From Streptomyces sp. NBC_00224 (GTDB taxonomy: Bacteria; Actinomycetota; Actinomycetes; Streptomycetales; Streptomycetaceae), in contig NZ_CP108106.1 in assembly GCF_041435195.1 (NCBI RefSeq), positions 7,577,001-7,641,000 of the forward strand: 64,000 nucleotides of DNA, in the 5' to 3' direction. The translations under genes and the position numbers were made by a program. Numbering within the stretch: the stretch's first letter is position 1; the number at the start of each line of letters is the position of its first letter. The notes beneath the pieces are model-generated. The model ran no database searches and was not told the origin of the DNA. It worked only from the letters and a program-made list of their open reading frames with translations. Below are positions 8,493-16,239 of this stretch, one piece after another.

Positions 8493-9395
8493 CTAACGGA
8501 GACGTCCGTACATGTTCGGGTTGTACCAGTCGAACGTAGACACGCGGACGTTCTTGCCGGGGCGGGGGGCTTCGAGGTACTGGCTGTTGCCGAGGTAGAT
8601 GGCTACGTGATGGATGCCGGAGGCGCCGCCGGTGGTGCTCCAGAACACGAGGTCGCCTCGGCGCAGTTGGTCGCGCGGGATCGGGGTGGTCGCGCGGTAC
8701 TGGTCGTCGGCGACGCGGGGCAGGGTGATGCCGGCCTGGCGGTAGGCGGCCTGTACGAGGCCGGAGCAGTCCCAGCCGTGCGGCCCGTCGCCGCCCCAGA
8801 CGTAGGGGTCGCCGAGGTGTGCCATGGCGTACGCGATGGCGGCCTCGGTGCCGTGACGGCTGGGGGTTCCTGAGCCCGTGCCACTTGAGGAGCTCGCCGA
8901 TCCGGAAGAGGTCGACGAGCCGGAGGATCCTCCCGAACCACCCGTGTTCCGTGCGTACTTGGACTGGTGGCTGGTCCACCACCACTGCCCGCCCTTCTGA
9001 TACCAGTACACGCGGTCGGTGGCGTCCCAGCCCGCATGCCCGCGGAACGTCGGTTCCTTGGCAGAGGGCGACCGGGGGGAGGTGCCACCGGTGGATGAGC
9101 CCCCGGCCCGCTCGACGTACTTGTCGTAGTGGGAGGTCCAGCGCCACCAGCCGGTCGCGTCCTTGTACCAGTACTTGGAACCGTCCCAGCCCGCGTGGCT
9201 GGGTGCTGGTTCGGCCGAGGCCGTGCCCGCCGCCGTGCCCACCAGGACGGCGGCGCCGACGGCGGCCACTACCGCACCGCGCACGCGGGGCCGCCGGTCG
9301 GCGGAGGTGTCCGTGCGTCCCGCGCGGCGGTTTCCCAGGCATGCCGAACACGTGCAGTCGGCGGGGGTGGCGTCGGTGAATTCTGGCGGTTGCAT
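8493..9395 (-). CDS. secreted NlpC/P60 peptidoglycan hydrolase with tryptophan-rich repeats
   Basis: A 300-aa protein with an unusual long N-terminus (CTCSACLGN) before a membrane or signal segment (GAVVAAVGAAVLVGTAAGTASA). Two Trp-rich repeats of about 30 residues follow (HAGWDGSKYWYKDATGWWRW and HAGWDATDRVYWYQKGGQWW), then a Ser/Gly linker and a C-terminal NlpC/P60 domain. The catalytic residues are C210 (GWDCSGLV) and H263 (GIHHVAIYLG). It should cleave cell-wall peptides; the repeats may bind wall or a surface polymer. It lies 13 bp after the SPFH gene and is followed by a strong stem-loop, so it is the last gene of the cluster. Confidence 0.9.
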   Translation of the reverse strand: MQPPEFTDATPADCTCSACLGNRRAGRTDTSADRRPRVRGAVVAAVGAAVLVGTAAGTASAEPAPSHAGWDGSKYWYKDATGWWRWTSHYDKYVERAGGSSTGGTSPRSPSAKEPTFRGHAGWDATDRVYWYQKGGQWWWTSHQSKYARNTGGSGGSSGSSTSSGSASSSSGTGSGTPSRHGTEAAIAYAMAHLGDPYVWGGDGPHGWDCSGLVQAAYRQAGITLPRVADDQYRATTPIPRDQLRRGDLVFWSTTGGASGIHHVAIYLGNSQYLEAPRPGKNVRVSTFDWYNPNMYGRLR

Positions 9396-9408
9396 GTCCG
9401 TCTTTCTT

Positions 9409-10560
9409 TCAGCGGGTATCCACGGCGCCGGCGCGCGCCGTGTAGAAAGCCACGGTCAAGTCCTTGACGAGGGCCTTGCGTTCGTAGTCGTCGAGTGAGA
9501 CCAGGCCGCGTTCGGTCAGTCGGCTGACGGTGTCGTGGACCGCGTCGAGGACCGAGGTGAGTACGGCGTCGCGGTGCTGGGCGTCGAGGGCGGCGATCTG
9601 GCGTCGCCGCATCGCCGCCGCCACGCCGGGCGCGTACTCGATCCGGATCGGCCGGGCGGAGGAGATCTCGATGCCGACCGGCCTGCACTCGGCGGCCAGG
9701 GTTCGGGTGAGCTCGCTGCTCATTGCGTCGGTGTCGCGCAGCGTAGGGGAGTTGGGGTCGGTTTCCCGGAAGGAATCCGCAGGAAGTCGGGAGGCGGTGC
9801 GGGCGGTGGCTGCCTCGATCTGTTCGCGCAGGTATGCCGTGTGGTCGTCCACGGTGAACAGGGCGCGGGCGGTGTCCTTGACCCGCCACACCACGAGGAC
9901 GACGACCTGGAGTTCGGCGCCGGTCGCGTCCACGGCGCGCAGGGGCTCGCTGCGCCAGTGGCGCAGCCGCACGTCGGCGCGGTGACGCCGGGCCAGTGGG
10001 CTGATCCACACCAGTCCGGTCCGGCGGACGGTGCCCTGGTAGCGGCCGAACCGGGTGAGGACCCGGGCACTCCCGGCCCGGCTGCGGGTGAGTCCACCGA
10101 GGGCCGCGAGAGAAAGGACCGCACAGCCGGTGATGGCGGCCCACTGTCCCGGCGCCAGGCCTTGGTCAAGCCGTTCCGGGAGGCGGCCAGGCTCCGTGGG
10201 GGTCAGCCCCGCGCGCCAGAGCAGCCATCCGGCCGTGGCTTGGGCGAGCAGTACCACGAGCACCGCCCACCATGCCGAGGGCGACCGCCCGGGCCGCTCC
10301 GTGAGGTCGCGTTCCAGGCGCGGTGGTGACAGGGGGTGCCGGACGGTTGCCGGGTCGGACGGCCGGGGCTGGGCGGCTGCCACAACCGGTCCTCGTTGTT
10401 CGGTGGGGGAGCCGTCCCTGAAGAGCTGATCCATGGGGATGGTGGCGGGGCGTTTGCGCACGATGAGCTCGCGGGGTTTCTTGATCCCCGCAGGATCGAC
10501 AATGTTCAGGTCGCTCGGTAGCGACGATGTGGCCTTCTCCGGAATGTGCGGTATGGGCAT
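9409..10560 (-). CDS. SPFH/stomatin-like membrane protein
   Basis: A 383-aa protein. A polar Pro-rich N-terminus of about 100 residues leads to two hydrophobic segments (WWAVLVVLLAQATAGWLLW and WAAITGCAVLSLAAL). An SPFH domain follows, with VLTRFGRYQGTVRRTGLVW, then VDATGAELQVVVLVVWRVKD, then the Ala/Arg-rich helix AAAMRRRQIAALDAQHRDA. SPFH proteins form oligomeric membrane scaffolds (flotillin, stomatin). I chose ATG 10560, two bases after the SALP stop; GTG 10581, overlapping the SALP gene, is the alternative. Its place between a SALP and a wall hydrolase suggests it organises a membrane site for wall remodelling. Confidence 0.85.
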   Translation of the reverse strand: MPIPHIPEKATSSLPSDLNIVDPAGIKKPRELIVRKRPATIPMDQLFRDGSPTEQRGPVVAAAQPRPSDPATVRHPLSPPRLERDLTERPGRSPSAWWAVLVVLLAQATAGWLLWRAGLTPTEPGRLPERLDQGLAPGQWAAITGCAVLSLAALGGLTRSRAGSARVLTRFGRYQGTVRRTGLVWISPLARRHRADVRLRHWRSEPLRAVDATGAELQVVVLVVWRVKDTARALFTVDDHTAYLREQIEAATARTASRLPADSFRETDPNSPTLRDTDAMSSELTRTLAAECRPVGIEISSARPIRIEYAPGVAAAMRRRQIAALDAQHRDAVLTSVLDAVHDTVSRLTERGLVSLDDYERKALVKDLTVAFYTARAGAVDTR

Positions 10561-10562
10561 GG

Positions 10563-11273
10563 TCAGTTCGGCGGCAGCCACAAGCGCTGATCGGAAGTGC
10601 TCGGCTGTGGACGGATCTCTCTGTTCGAGGGGGGCCTGGTGTGAACGGCCTGCTGTGCGGTGAGCAATCGTGCGAATCGCGCGCCGCGAATGGCCTCACC
10701 GATGCGGCGGGCGACATCCCGTGCCGGAATCCTGAGCTCACCGGTGCCAGGTATTTCCCCCTCCTCCGGCCCCGGTGGCCCTTCCGTTGAGGCTTCCTCC
10801 TCGTCGGCCTGGAAAAGAGCCGCGAGGTGCCGGTCGATGTCGAAGTACGGGCTCTCCATTCCGTACGGGACGACGCGCCGGGTCTCGTCGAGCCACGCCT
10901 TGAGGTCGTGGAACGGGAGGGTGAGGCGGCAGGACACGTGAGACCGCAGGTCGATGTGGATGCGGCTGCGGAACGGCTTGCCTCCGTGGTCGGCGGTCGC
11001 CGGCCGTACCCGTACGTCGCCGTCGCCCGTGGGCTTCCAGCTCCCCTGGATCAGAAGGGAGCGCGCGAACACCCAGGTGGTTATTTCCTGCCCCTGGAAG
11101 GATATTTTGAGCTCTGTCTCGAACGGCAGCGCCGGGGTGTATCGGAAAGTGCCTTCGACGGGGACGTGTACTCCGTTGGTCTCGGGGGTCACGACATTCA
11201 TCCCGATGGTTCGGGTCACGTCATGGGTCACAGCGTCAACTCCAGTAGGGGAAAGGGGGATTCGTGCCGTCAC
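10563..11273 (-). CDS. SsgA-family (SALP) sporulation/cell-division regulator with long C-terminal tail
   Basis: A 236-aa protein. Residues about 1-145 form an SsgA-like domain: VEGTFRYTPALPFETELKIS, TTWVFARSLLIQG, DGDVRVRP and the closing VVPYGMESPYFDID. SALPs are actinomycete proteins that guide septum placement and autolysis during sporulation and are normally about 130-145 aa. The extra 90 residues are acidic and then lose pattern, with ARFARLLTAQQAV resembling the linker of the SALP-ATPase fusion at 16240. It starts with a GTG that overlaps the upstream stop by four bases (GTGA), so translation is probably coupled. Confidence 0.88.
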   Translation of the reverse strand: MTARIPLSPTGVDAVTHDVTRTIGMNVVTPETNGVHVPVEGTFRYTPALPFETELKISFQGQEITTWVFARSLLIQGSWKPTGDGDVRVRPATADHGGKPFRSRIHIDLRSHVSCRLTLPFHDLKAWLDETRRVVPYGMESPYFDIDRHLAALFQADEEEASTEGPPGPEEGEIPGTGELRIPARDVARRIGEAIRGARFARLLTAQQAVHTRPPSNREIRPQPSTSDQRLWLPPN

Positions 11274-11524
11274 GGCATGGGTTGAATGAGCTCGCTGTTG
11301 TCGCCTGGGGTTGACGGAAGCGGATCGGGCGATTGGTGCGGCGTAGGCGACGAAGAGGGCGGCGAGAACTGGCCGGCGGTGGTGGTGCCGCTGTCCACGT
11401 GGGTCACGGAGGTGTTCCAGGTCTGGCCGTATCCGCCCGCCGAGACGAGGCCGCAGGCCGCGGCGGCGAGCAGCAGTGCGGCTGCTACGTGGTGGCCGCG
11501 CAGGCGACAGGGCGGGATGTTCAC
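11270..11524 (-). CDS. small secreted protein with SipW-type signal sequence
   Basis: An 84-aa protein starting at GTG 11524, which overlaps the signal peptidase stop by four bases (GTGA). It has a basic N-terminus (NIPPCRLRGHH), a hydrophobic stretch (VAAALLLAAAACGLVSAGG), then YGQTWNTSVTHVDSGTTTAG and a Ser/Pro/Thr-rich tail. The stretch GGYxxxW followed by a short polar run and DSGTxTAG closely parallels the TasA-like protein at 13351 (GGGYSAWETH, then DSGTITA). It may therefore be a second substrate of the adjacent SipW-type peptidase. Its function is unknown; a minor fibre or anchor subunit is one inference. Confidence 0.7.
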   Translation of the reverse strand: MNIPPCRLRGHHVAAALLLAAAACGLVSAGGYGQTWNTSVTHVDSGTTTAGQFSPPSSSPTPHQSPDPLPSTPGDNSELIQPMP

Positions 11525-12096
11525 GCTGCGGCCCCGCGGTGCGGATCGCTGCCGACCGGTTCGCCGGAGCGGCGCAGGGCTCGGACGGAGAGCCAGGTGA
11601 TCAGCAGACCTGTGATGAGTGCGGCTGTGCCGAACGGGCCGAGGGAGCGGATCCATGTGATCACCCCGCCCGCGTAGGGGACTTGGAAGACCGGAGCGCG
11701 GTAGGTGCCTGATTCGAGGTCGATCTTCCAGGGGTCGGGCGCGGGGTTGGCGTCGCCCTTGGTGGTCATGACGGTTGTTCCGTCAGGGGACTTGGTGAGG
11801 GAGTACACACGGTGGATGACGGGGGCACCGCCGGGCTCGCCGTACGGCTTGGGCGGCTGGAAGGCGATGGTTTCGCCGGTGGCGACGTCTCGCGGGTCGA
11901 GTTTCTCCAGGGCGATGAGCGTTCCGGTGGCGAGGTTCGGTGCCATGGAGCCGGTGAGGATGGGCTCGTACCGGAGGTCGAAGCAGAAGCGGCCGACGGC
12001 GAGGCCGGTCACGGCGGCCAGTGTCGTCGTGAGCACGAGAATGCTGAGGGAGCGACCTGTTGCCGCGACGACACGTTTCCAGAGGGGCGTGTTCAT
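11521..12096 (-). CDS. SipW/ER-type signal peptidase I
   Basis: A 191-aa S26-family signal peptidase. It has an N-terminal membrane helix (SLSILVLTTTLAAVTGLAVG), the nucleophile region ILTGSMAPNLATGTLIAL (Ser in GSM), and APVIHRVYSL with the His found in ER/SipW-type enzymes in place of the catalytic Lys of the usual bacterial type. A second helix (FGTAALITGLLITWLSVRAL) closes the protein. SipW-type peptidases process TasA-like proteins. ATG 12096 has AGGAAA upstream; an earlier in-frame start would overlap the stem-loop in front. Neighbours encode two proteins with matching signal sequences. Confidence 0.88.
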   Translation of the reverse strand: MNTPLWKRVVAATGRSLSILVLTTTLAAVTGLAVGRFCFDLRYEPILTGSMAPNLATGTLIALEKLDPRDVATGETIAFQPPKPYGEPGGAPVIHRVYSLTKSPDGTTVMTTKGDANPAPDPWKIDLESGTYRAPVFQVPYAGGVITWIRSLGPFGTAALITGLLITWLSVRALRRSGEPVGSDPHRGAAA

Positions 12097-12149
12097 GGGG
12101 TTTCCTGTCGGTGCTGCGGTGTGCGTGTCCGCGCGGGACGGCATGGGGA

Positions 12150-12186
12150 GAGGCCGTCCCCGCTCTCGTCGAGCGGGGACGGCCTC
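12150..12186 (-). terminator. strong stem-loop between the TasA-like gene and the signal peptidase
   Basis: Perfect 15-bp inverted repeat GAGGCCGTCCCCGCT / AGCGGGGACGGCCTC with a 7-nt loop, 54 bp before the peptidase start. Before the IS insertion it lay about 35 bp downstream of the TasA-like stop. It would act as a partial terminator or attenuator, giving much major subunit and little peptidase. Confidence 0.75.
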
Positions 12187-12205
12187 ACTGGGAGGGGACT
12201 ACTCG

Positions 12206-13290
12206 TTACTGACGTTGTGGTCGTGATGTCGGCGGGGTGAGTCCGGTGGCGGCGAGGCATCCGTCGATGACGTCGCTGCGGTACTGAAGTTCACGCAGGC
12301 TGCGTCGCAGAACCCGGATCAGGTGGTCGGGGTCGCTGAACGCGGTATTGCACTGGCCCGACCGTCGGATCACGGACCAGATGCCTTCGACCGGGTTGAG
12401 GTCGGGTGCGTAGGACGGCAGTTGGAACGAGGTGACCCAGTCGTGGGCGTTGATGAAGTCCCGCAGCCGGGTATCCAGGTGCACGTTCAGGTTGTCCCAC
12501 ACGAGCACGAGGGGGGCGTCGAGCTGGTGGTGGGCGGCGGTCAGCAGGTCGCGGTAGTCGGTCCAGGTGAAACTGCGCCGGCCACCGCGCTTGTGGTCAA
12601 CGTGCCGTTTCGGGCGGAAGATCAGGCGCGAACGCTCGCCGGGTTTGTAGCAGCACATCGCAGCGATCGAGAACCGCCGCTGAGAGCGTCCTCTCACCCG
12701 GATCACCGGGGTCCGGCCCCGCTTGGCCCAGGTGCGGGAGGTCGGCGGCGTCATCGAGAATCCGGCCTCGTCTTCGAAGACGATCCAGGCCCCGAGCGCC
12801 GCCGCGGTCCTTCCACCTGCGGCCACGTGTCCTTCACCCAGCCCGTCACCTTCTCCTCGTCGCGCTCCAGTGCCCGCCGGGCCGGGACCTGATGGCTCCA
12901 CCCGTGCCGCCTCAGCATCTGCGCGATCGCCGAGAGCGTGAGTGTCTTGTGGAACCGCCGTCCGATCAGCGTCTTGATCCGGGCCAGCGTCCACGTCTGG
13001 TCTTCCCACCCGTGCGCGACCGGTCCCTTGGCCAACTCCTCTTCCAGCACCGCGAACAGCCGCTCGCTCAACACGGGCAGAGAAGCCGGACCCTTTGAAC
13101 GGAGAGCCCGCCGGCCACCGTCCTGCCAGGCCCGGCGCCACCGTTGCACCGAGCGCACGCTGATCCGCAGCTCCTTCGCGACCGCCGCGTTGTCCTGGCC
13201 CACGGCGAACAGCTCCGCCGCCTCCAGCCGGATCCGCTCGCGAAACTCCCGCCGCTCAGCACTCAGACCACCACCTTGCGGATACCTCAT
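12206..13290 (-). CDS. IS630-family transposase, two overlapping frames
   Basis: The upstream frame (179 aa, 13290 to 12751) carries the helix-turn-helix part: NAAVAKELRISVRSVQRWRR and a winged-helix region. The downstream frame carries the DDE catalytic part: D in VFEDEAGFS, D in LVWDNLNVH and E in YAPDLNPVEGIWS. The two join by a -1 shift near 12800, where the first frame reads TWPQVEG and the second resumes at TAAALGAWIVF. Either a programmed frameshift, as in many IS630 relatives, or a mutation explains this. The stop codon TAA is completed by target DNA outside the element. Confidence 0.9.
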
Positions 13291-13354
13291 GGTTCGGGCA
13301 TACCGCGACGATCACCATCCGTCAGTCCCGACGACATCACGACCACAACGTCAG
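12209..13354. mobile_element. IS630-family insertion sequence, 1146 bp
   Basis: The termini are inverted repeats starting CTGACGTTGTGGTCGTGATG, identical for 23 bp at both ends. They are flanked by the TA target duplication typical of IS630/Tc1 elements (12207-12208 and 13355-13356). One transposase in two frames lies inside. The insertion point is within the stop codon of the TasA-like gene. Confidence 0.92.
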
Positions 13355-13932
13355 TAGAGGGTGCCGTCGAAGCCCAGGTTGAACTTCGCCTTCTTGCCCT
13401 GGAGGGAGACGTCGGCGTTCGGGTCAACCGTCGCGACGATCTTCAGGAACCGGGTGGTGCTGGGGTCGAGCTTCTCCGCCGCAGTGACCGTGCCGGTCTG
13501 GTCGACAGAGGCGTTGTCGATGACGACCTTGTCGTTCGTGGCGTCGTGCTGGCCGTCGAACGCGTTGTCGCTCTCGGTGACGGTGAACAGCAGCCCGGCC
13601 TCCAGGCCGTCGCTCGACGAGTCGGCCTTCAGCGTGCTGGACGTGTTCAGCGCGACAGAGCCGCTGTTGGTCACGTTGACGTAGCCGGTCTGGGTGGAGC
13701 CGGGAAGGGCGTCCGGCATGTCGACGGCCCACTGCGAGCCGCCCGTGACGTCGTCCTTGGCGTCCAGCTTGACCGAGGCGGCGGTGATGGTGCCGCTGTC
13801 CGGCGCGTCGGTGTGGGTCTCCCACGCCGAGTAGCCGCCGCCGGCGATCAGGCCGAGACCCACCAGAGTGGCGGCACCCGCCACCGCGGCGCTCTTCGAC
13901 TTGAAGCGGGATGCGACGTTCTTCGCGTACAT
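13351..13932 (-). CDS. TasA/camelysin-like surface protein with SipW-dependent signal
   Basis: A 193-aa secreted protein. The N-terminus is basic (MYAKNVASRFKSKSAAVA), then hydrophobic (GAATLVGLGLIAGGGYSAW), followed by THTDAPDSGTITAASVKLDA, the pattern of SipW-cognate signal sequences. The mature part is a beta-sandwich-type sequence with PGSTQTGYVNVTNSGSVALN and ends KAKFNLGFDGTLY. TasA family proteins form extracellular fibres in Bacillus biofilms, so a fibre role here is inferred. An IS630 element sits in the stop codon: the original end was GFDGTL-TAA, and now one extra Tyr and a TGA supplied by the IS are read. The upstream region is AT-rich. Confidence 0.82.
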   Translation of the reverse strand: MYAKNVASRFKSKSAAVAGAATLVGLGLIAGGGYSAWETHTDAPDSGTITAASVKLDAKDDVTGGSQWAVDMPDALPGSTQTGYVNVTNSGSVALNTSSTLKADSSSDGLEAGLLFTVTESDNAFDGQHDATNDKVVIDNASVDQTGTVTAAEKLDPSTTRFLKIVATVDPNADVSLQGKKAKFNLGFDGTLY

Positions 13933-14107
13933 GATGATTCCTGTCGTGATAATTCCCGCATTGCCTTTACTGGAAAGGGACTTGGCGGGAACTGCGGATT
14001 AACGATCACGAACTTAAGCCAGGAATCAGCTGCATCCGATACGGAATTGACGGAAGTCAGCAGGGTTGATGCCGACGTCAACCGCGCGGCGGGGAAAAGC
14101 TGGACCG

Positions 14108-14785
14108 TCAGCGCGTGGACGGTTTGTCGGAGCCACCGCTCAACAGCCCCGCGTCGTAGATGAGAAGCGCGGCCTGCGTGCGGTTTTCCAGCCCGAGGAG
14201 GCCGAGGATCCGGGAGAGATAGGTCTTCACCGTGCCCTCCGTCATGCGCAGGGTGCGGGCGATGTGCGCATTGGAATGGCCGTGCCCGACGAGGACGAGG
14301 ATCTCGCGCTGGCGGTCGTTGAGTTCGGCCAGACGGGCCCGTGCGGTGCGGGCCCGTTGCGGACTCTGCAGCCGGGCCTCGCCCAGCAGGCTCCTGACCT
14401 GCTCGGGCATGAGCGCGGTCCCGCCGGAGGCGACCAGACGGACGGAGTTGACGATCTGGTCGGGGGACGCGGTTTTACGGAGGAAACCGTGTGCGCCCGC
14501 CGCGAGGGCCTGCAGCACGTTCTCGTCGGCGTCGAGGTTCGTCAGGAGCAGGACTTTCGGCGGCTGGGGGAGAGCGGTGAGGGCGGCGGTGGCGGCGAGT
14601 CCGTTCATGCCGGGCATCTGAATGTCCATCAGGACGACGTCGGCGGGGTGCTGGACGGCCAGGCGCAGTGCGTCGGTGCCGCTCGCCCCCTCCGCGACGA
14701 CTTCGATGGCGTCGGCCGTGGACAGCAGGGCGCGCAGCCCGGAGCGGATGAGGGTCTCGTCGTCGACGAGCAGGACGCGGATCAC
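14108..14785 (-). CDS. NarL/LuxR-type response regulator
   Basis: A 225-aa two-component regulator. The receiver domain spans residues 1-120, with the phospho-acceptor Asp in DVVLMDIQMPGMNG and the conserved Lys in GFLRKTAS. The LuxR-type DNA-binding helix-turn-helix is at about 160-215 (LNDRQREILVLVGHGHSNAH and MTEGTVKTYLSRILGLLGL). The GTG start overlaps the kinase stop by four bases, so the pair is coupled. The next gene downstream on the same strand is the TasA-like gene, a likely target. Confidence 0.93.
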   Translation of the reverse strand: MIRVLLVDDETLIRSGLRALLSTADAIEVVAEGASGTDALRLAVQHPADVVLMDIQMPGMNGLAATAALTALPQPPKVLLLTNLDADENVLQALAAGAHGFLRKTASPDQIVNSVRLVASGGTALMPEQVRSLLGEARLQSPQRARTARARLAELNDRQREILVLVGHGHSNAHIARTLRMTEGTVKTYLSRILGLLGLENRTQAALLIYDAGLLSGGSDKPSTR

Positions 14786-16062
14786 GGGTTCGGGCTCTTC
14801 CTGCGGTGGGGAACGGAGGGGATGAGGGCGCGCACCCGGAAGCCGCCGGTGTCCGTGGGCCGGGCTTCGAAGCGCCCGCCGAGGAGAGTGACGCGCTCCC
14901 GCAGGCCGACAAGGCCGAATCCGCCGCCGGGAGCCGAGGGGGTACTGGCGACGGCTGAGGGCGGGCCGCTGACCACCGTCAGATCGGCCGTGTCGTCCTC
15001 GTGGGTGAGCGTGATGCGGATCTCGGCGCCCGGTGCGTACTTGGTGGCGTTGGTCAGCGACTCCTGCAGCACACGGAACAGGGTCGGCCGGATGTCGGCG
15101 GGCAGTATGCCGAATGCGGCCCAGCCGCCTGCCGGGCCCGTCACCGGGGCGCCGGTCCGCCGGACGCGTGCCACCAGCGCGTCCATCTCCGCGGCGTCCG
15201 CCACGGCCGGTGGACCGTCGTCGGGCACGTCCGAGCGCAGGACCTTCACCACCCGGTGGAGCGTCTCGGCCGCGGCGGCATTCGACTCGACGACGACCTG
15301 GGAGAGCCTGTTCCACTCGGTGGACGTTTCCCGCGTACGGGCCAGAGCGCCCGCGTAGAGGTTGGTGAGGGCCAGGTGGTGGCCGAGGGAGTCGTGCATT
15401 TCCCGGGCGATGCGGGTGCGCTCCATGAGGCGGGCCTGTTCGGCGTGGCGGTGGTGTTCCTGCCGCAGCTGGCTGTTCAGGCGGCGCATGCCTCGGGAGC
15501 GGCGCAGATAGGTGCCCAGGGCGTAGGCCGTGATGACCGCGGTGGCCGAGCGGTAGGTCGCCTCGGCCACGCCGCACGGGAGGTAGAGGCGCGGTATGTC
15601 GGCCGGGCACTGGGTCCCTGCCTCGCGGTACGCGCCCAGGGCTCCGGCGAGCGTGGTCAGCGACATGGCGGTGAGGGCGGGCAGGGCGCGGCCGTCGAGC
15701 CGGCCCTGGCGGGGTACGGCGCCGAGGGCGAAGGCGGCCGCGGTCAACGGCACGTAGAAGTCCGTGGCGACGAAGGTGTAGGCCGCCAGAGCACCGTACG
15801 CGAACGCCGACCAGCGGCAGACGGCGAAGAACCCGGCGACCGCCATGAGGTTCACGGAGGTGCGGGCGAGGTTCCCCTGGACGAATCCGCCGTCGCGGGT
15901 CACCCCGACGTGCACCGCGAACGCGGCCATCACCAGGGCCGCGGCCATGTCCCCCCACACGCCGGGCATGTTGCGGCCCCGCCGCACGGACCACGCCCAC
16001 GAGCGTCCGCCCGCCCCCACCCGGTCCTGGACCTGTCTGACGACCCGGAGAAAGTGAATCAC
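14782..16062 (-). CDS. NarL-family sensor histidine kinase
   Basis: About 426 aa. There are five or six hydrophobic segments in the first 230 residues (for example DMAAALVMAAFAVHVGV and AYTFVATDFYVPLTAAAFAL). A HisKA_3 dimerisation helix follows, with the phospho-acceptor His in ERTRIAREMHDSLGHHLAL. The ATPase domain has the N box VLQESLTNATKYAPGA and the G box GGGFGLVGLRERV. The start is uncertain: GTG 16062 gives VIHFLRVVRQVQ, and ATG 15969 is possible. The ligand is unknown. It is divergent from the SALP-ATPase fusion, across a 177-bp AT-rich region. Confidence 0.9.
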   Translation of the reverse strand: MIHFLRVVRQVQDRVGAGGRSWAWSVRRGRNMPGVWGDMAAALVMAAFAVHVGVTRDGGFVQGNLARTSVNLMAVAGFFAVCRWSAFAYGALAAYTFVATDFYVPLTAAAFALGAVPRQGRLDGRALPALTAMSLTTLAGALGAYREAGTQCPADIPRLYLPCGVAEATYRSATAVITAYALGTYLRRSRGMRRLNSQLRQEHHRHAEQARLMERTRIAREMHDSLGHHLALTNLYAGALARTRETSTEWNRLSQVVVESNAAAAETLHRVVKVLRSDVPDDGPPAVADAAEMDALVARVRRTGAPVTGPAGGWAAFGILPADIRPTLFRVLQESLTNATKYAPGAEIRITLTHEDDTADLTVVSGPPSAVASTPSAPGGGFGLVGLRERVTLLGGRFEARPTDTGGFRVRALIPSVPHRRKSPNP

Positions 16063-16239
16063 TGGAGCGTTCCGATCATGCGTTCCGAATGGAAGGGGAA
16101 TGATTGCTGGGGAATACCCGCCGGGTCCAACGAGTGTGACTTCATTGATGGATTGATTGACCTTGGTCAACTCGACGTGGCAGAAGGTCATATGAACCAC
16201 TGGCTTTGGTTACTTCCTCTTGATGGTGCGAGGGAGGAC

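Noticed and set aside
11440..11500. Lipobox in the small secreted protein (LAAAAC)
   Set aside because: The residues before Cys do not fit a standard lipobox, and the SipW-type pattern explains the N-terminus better.
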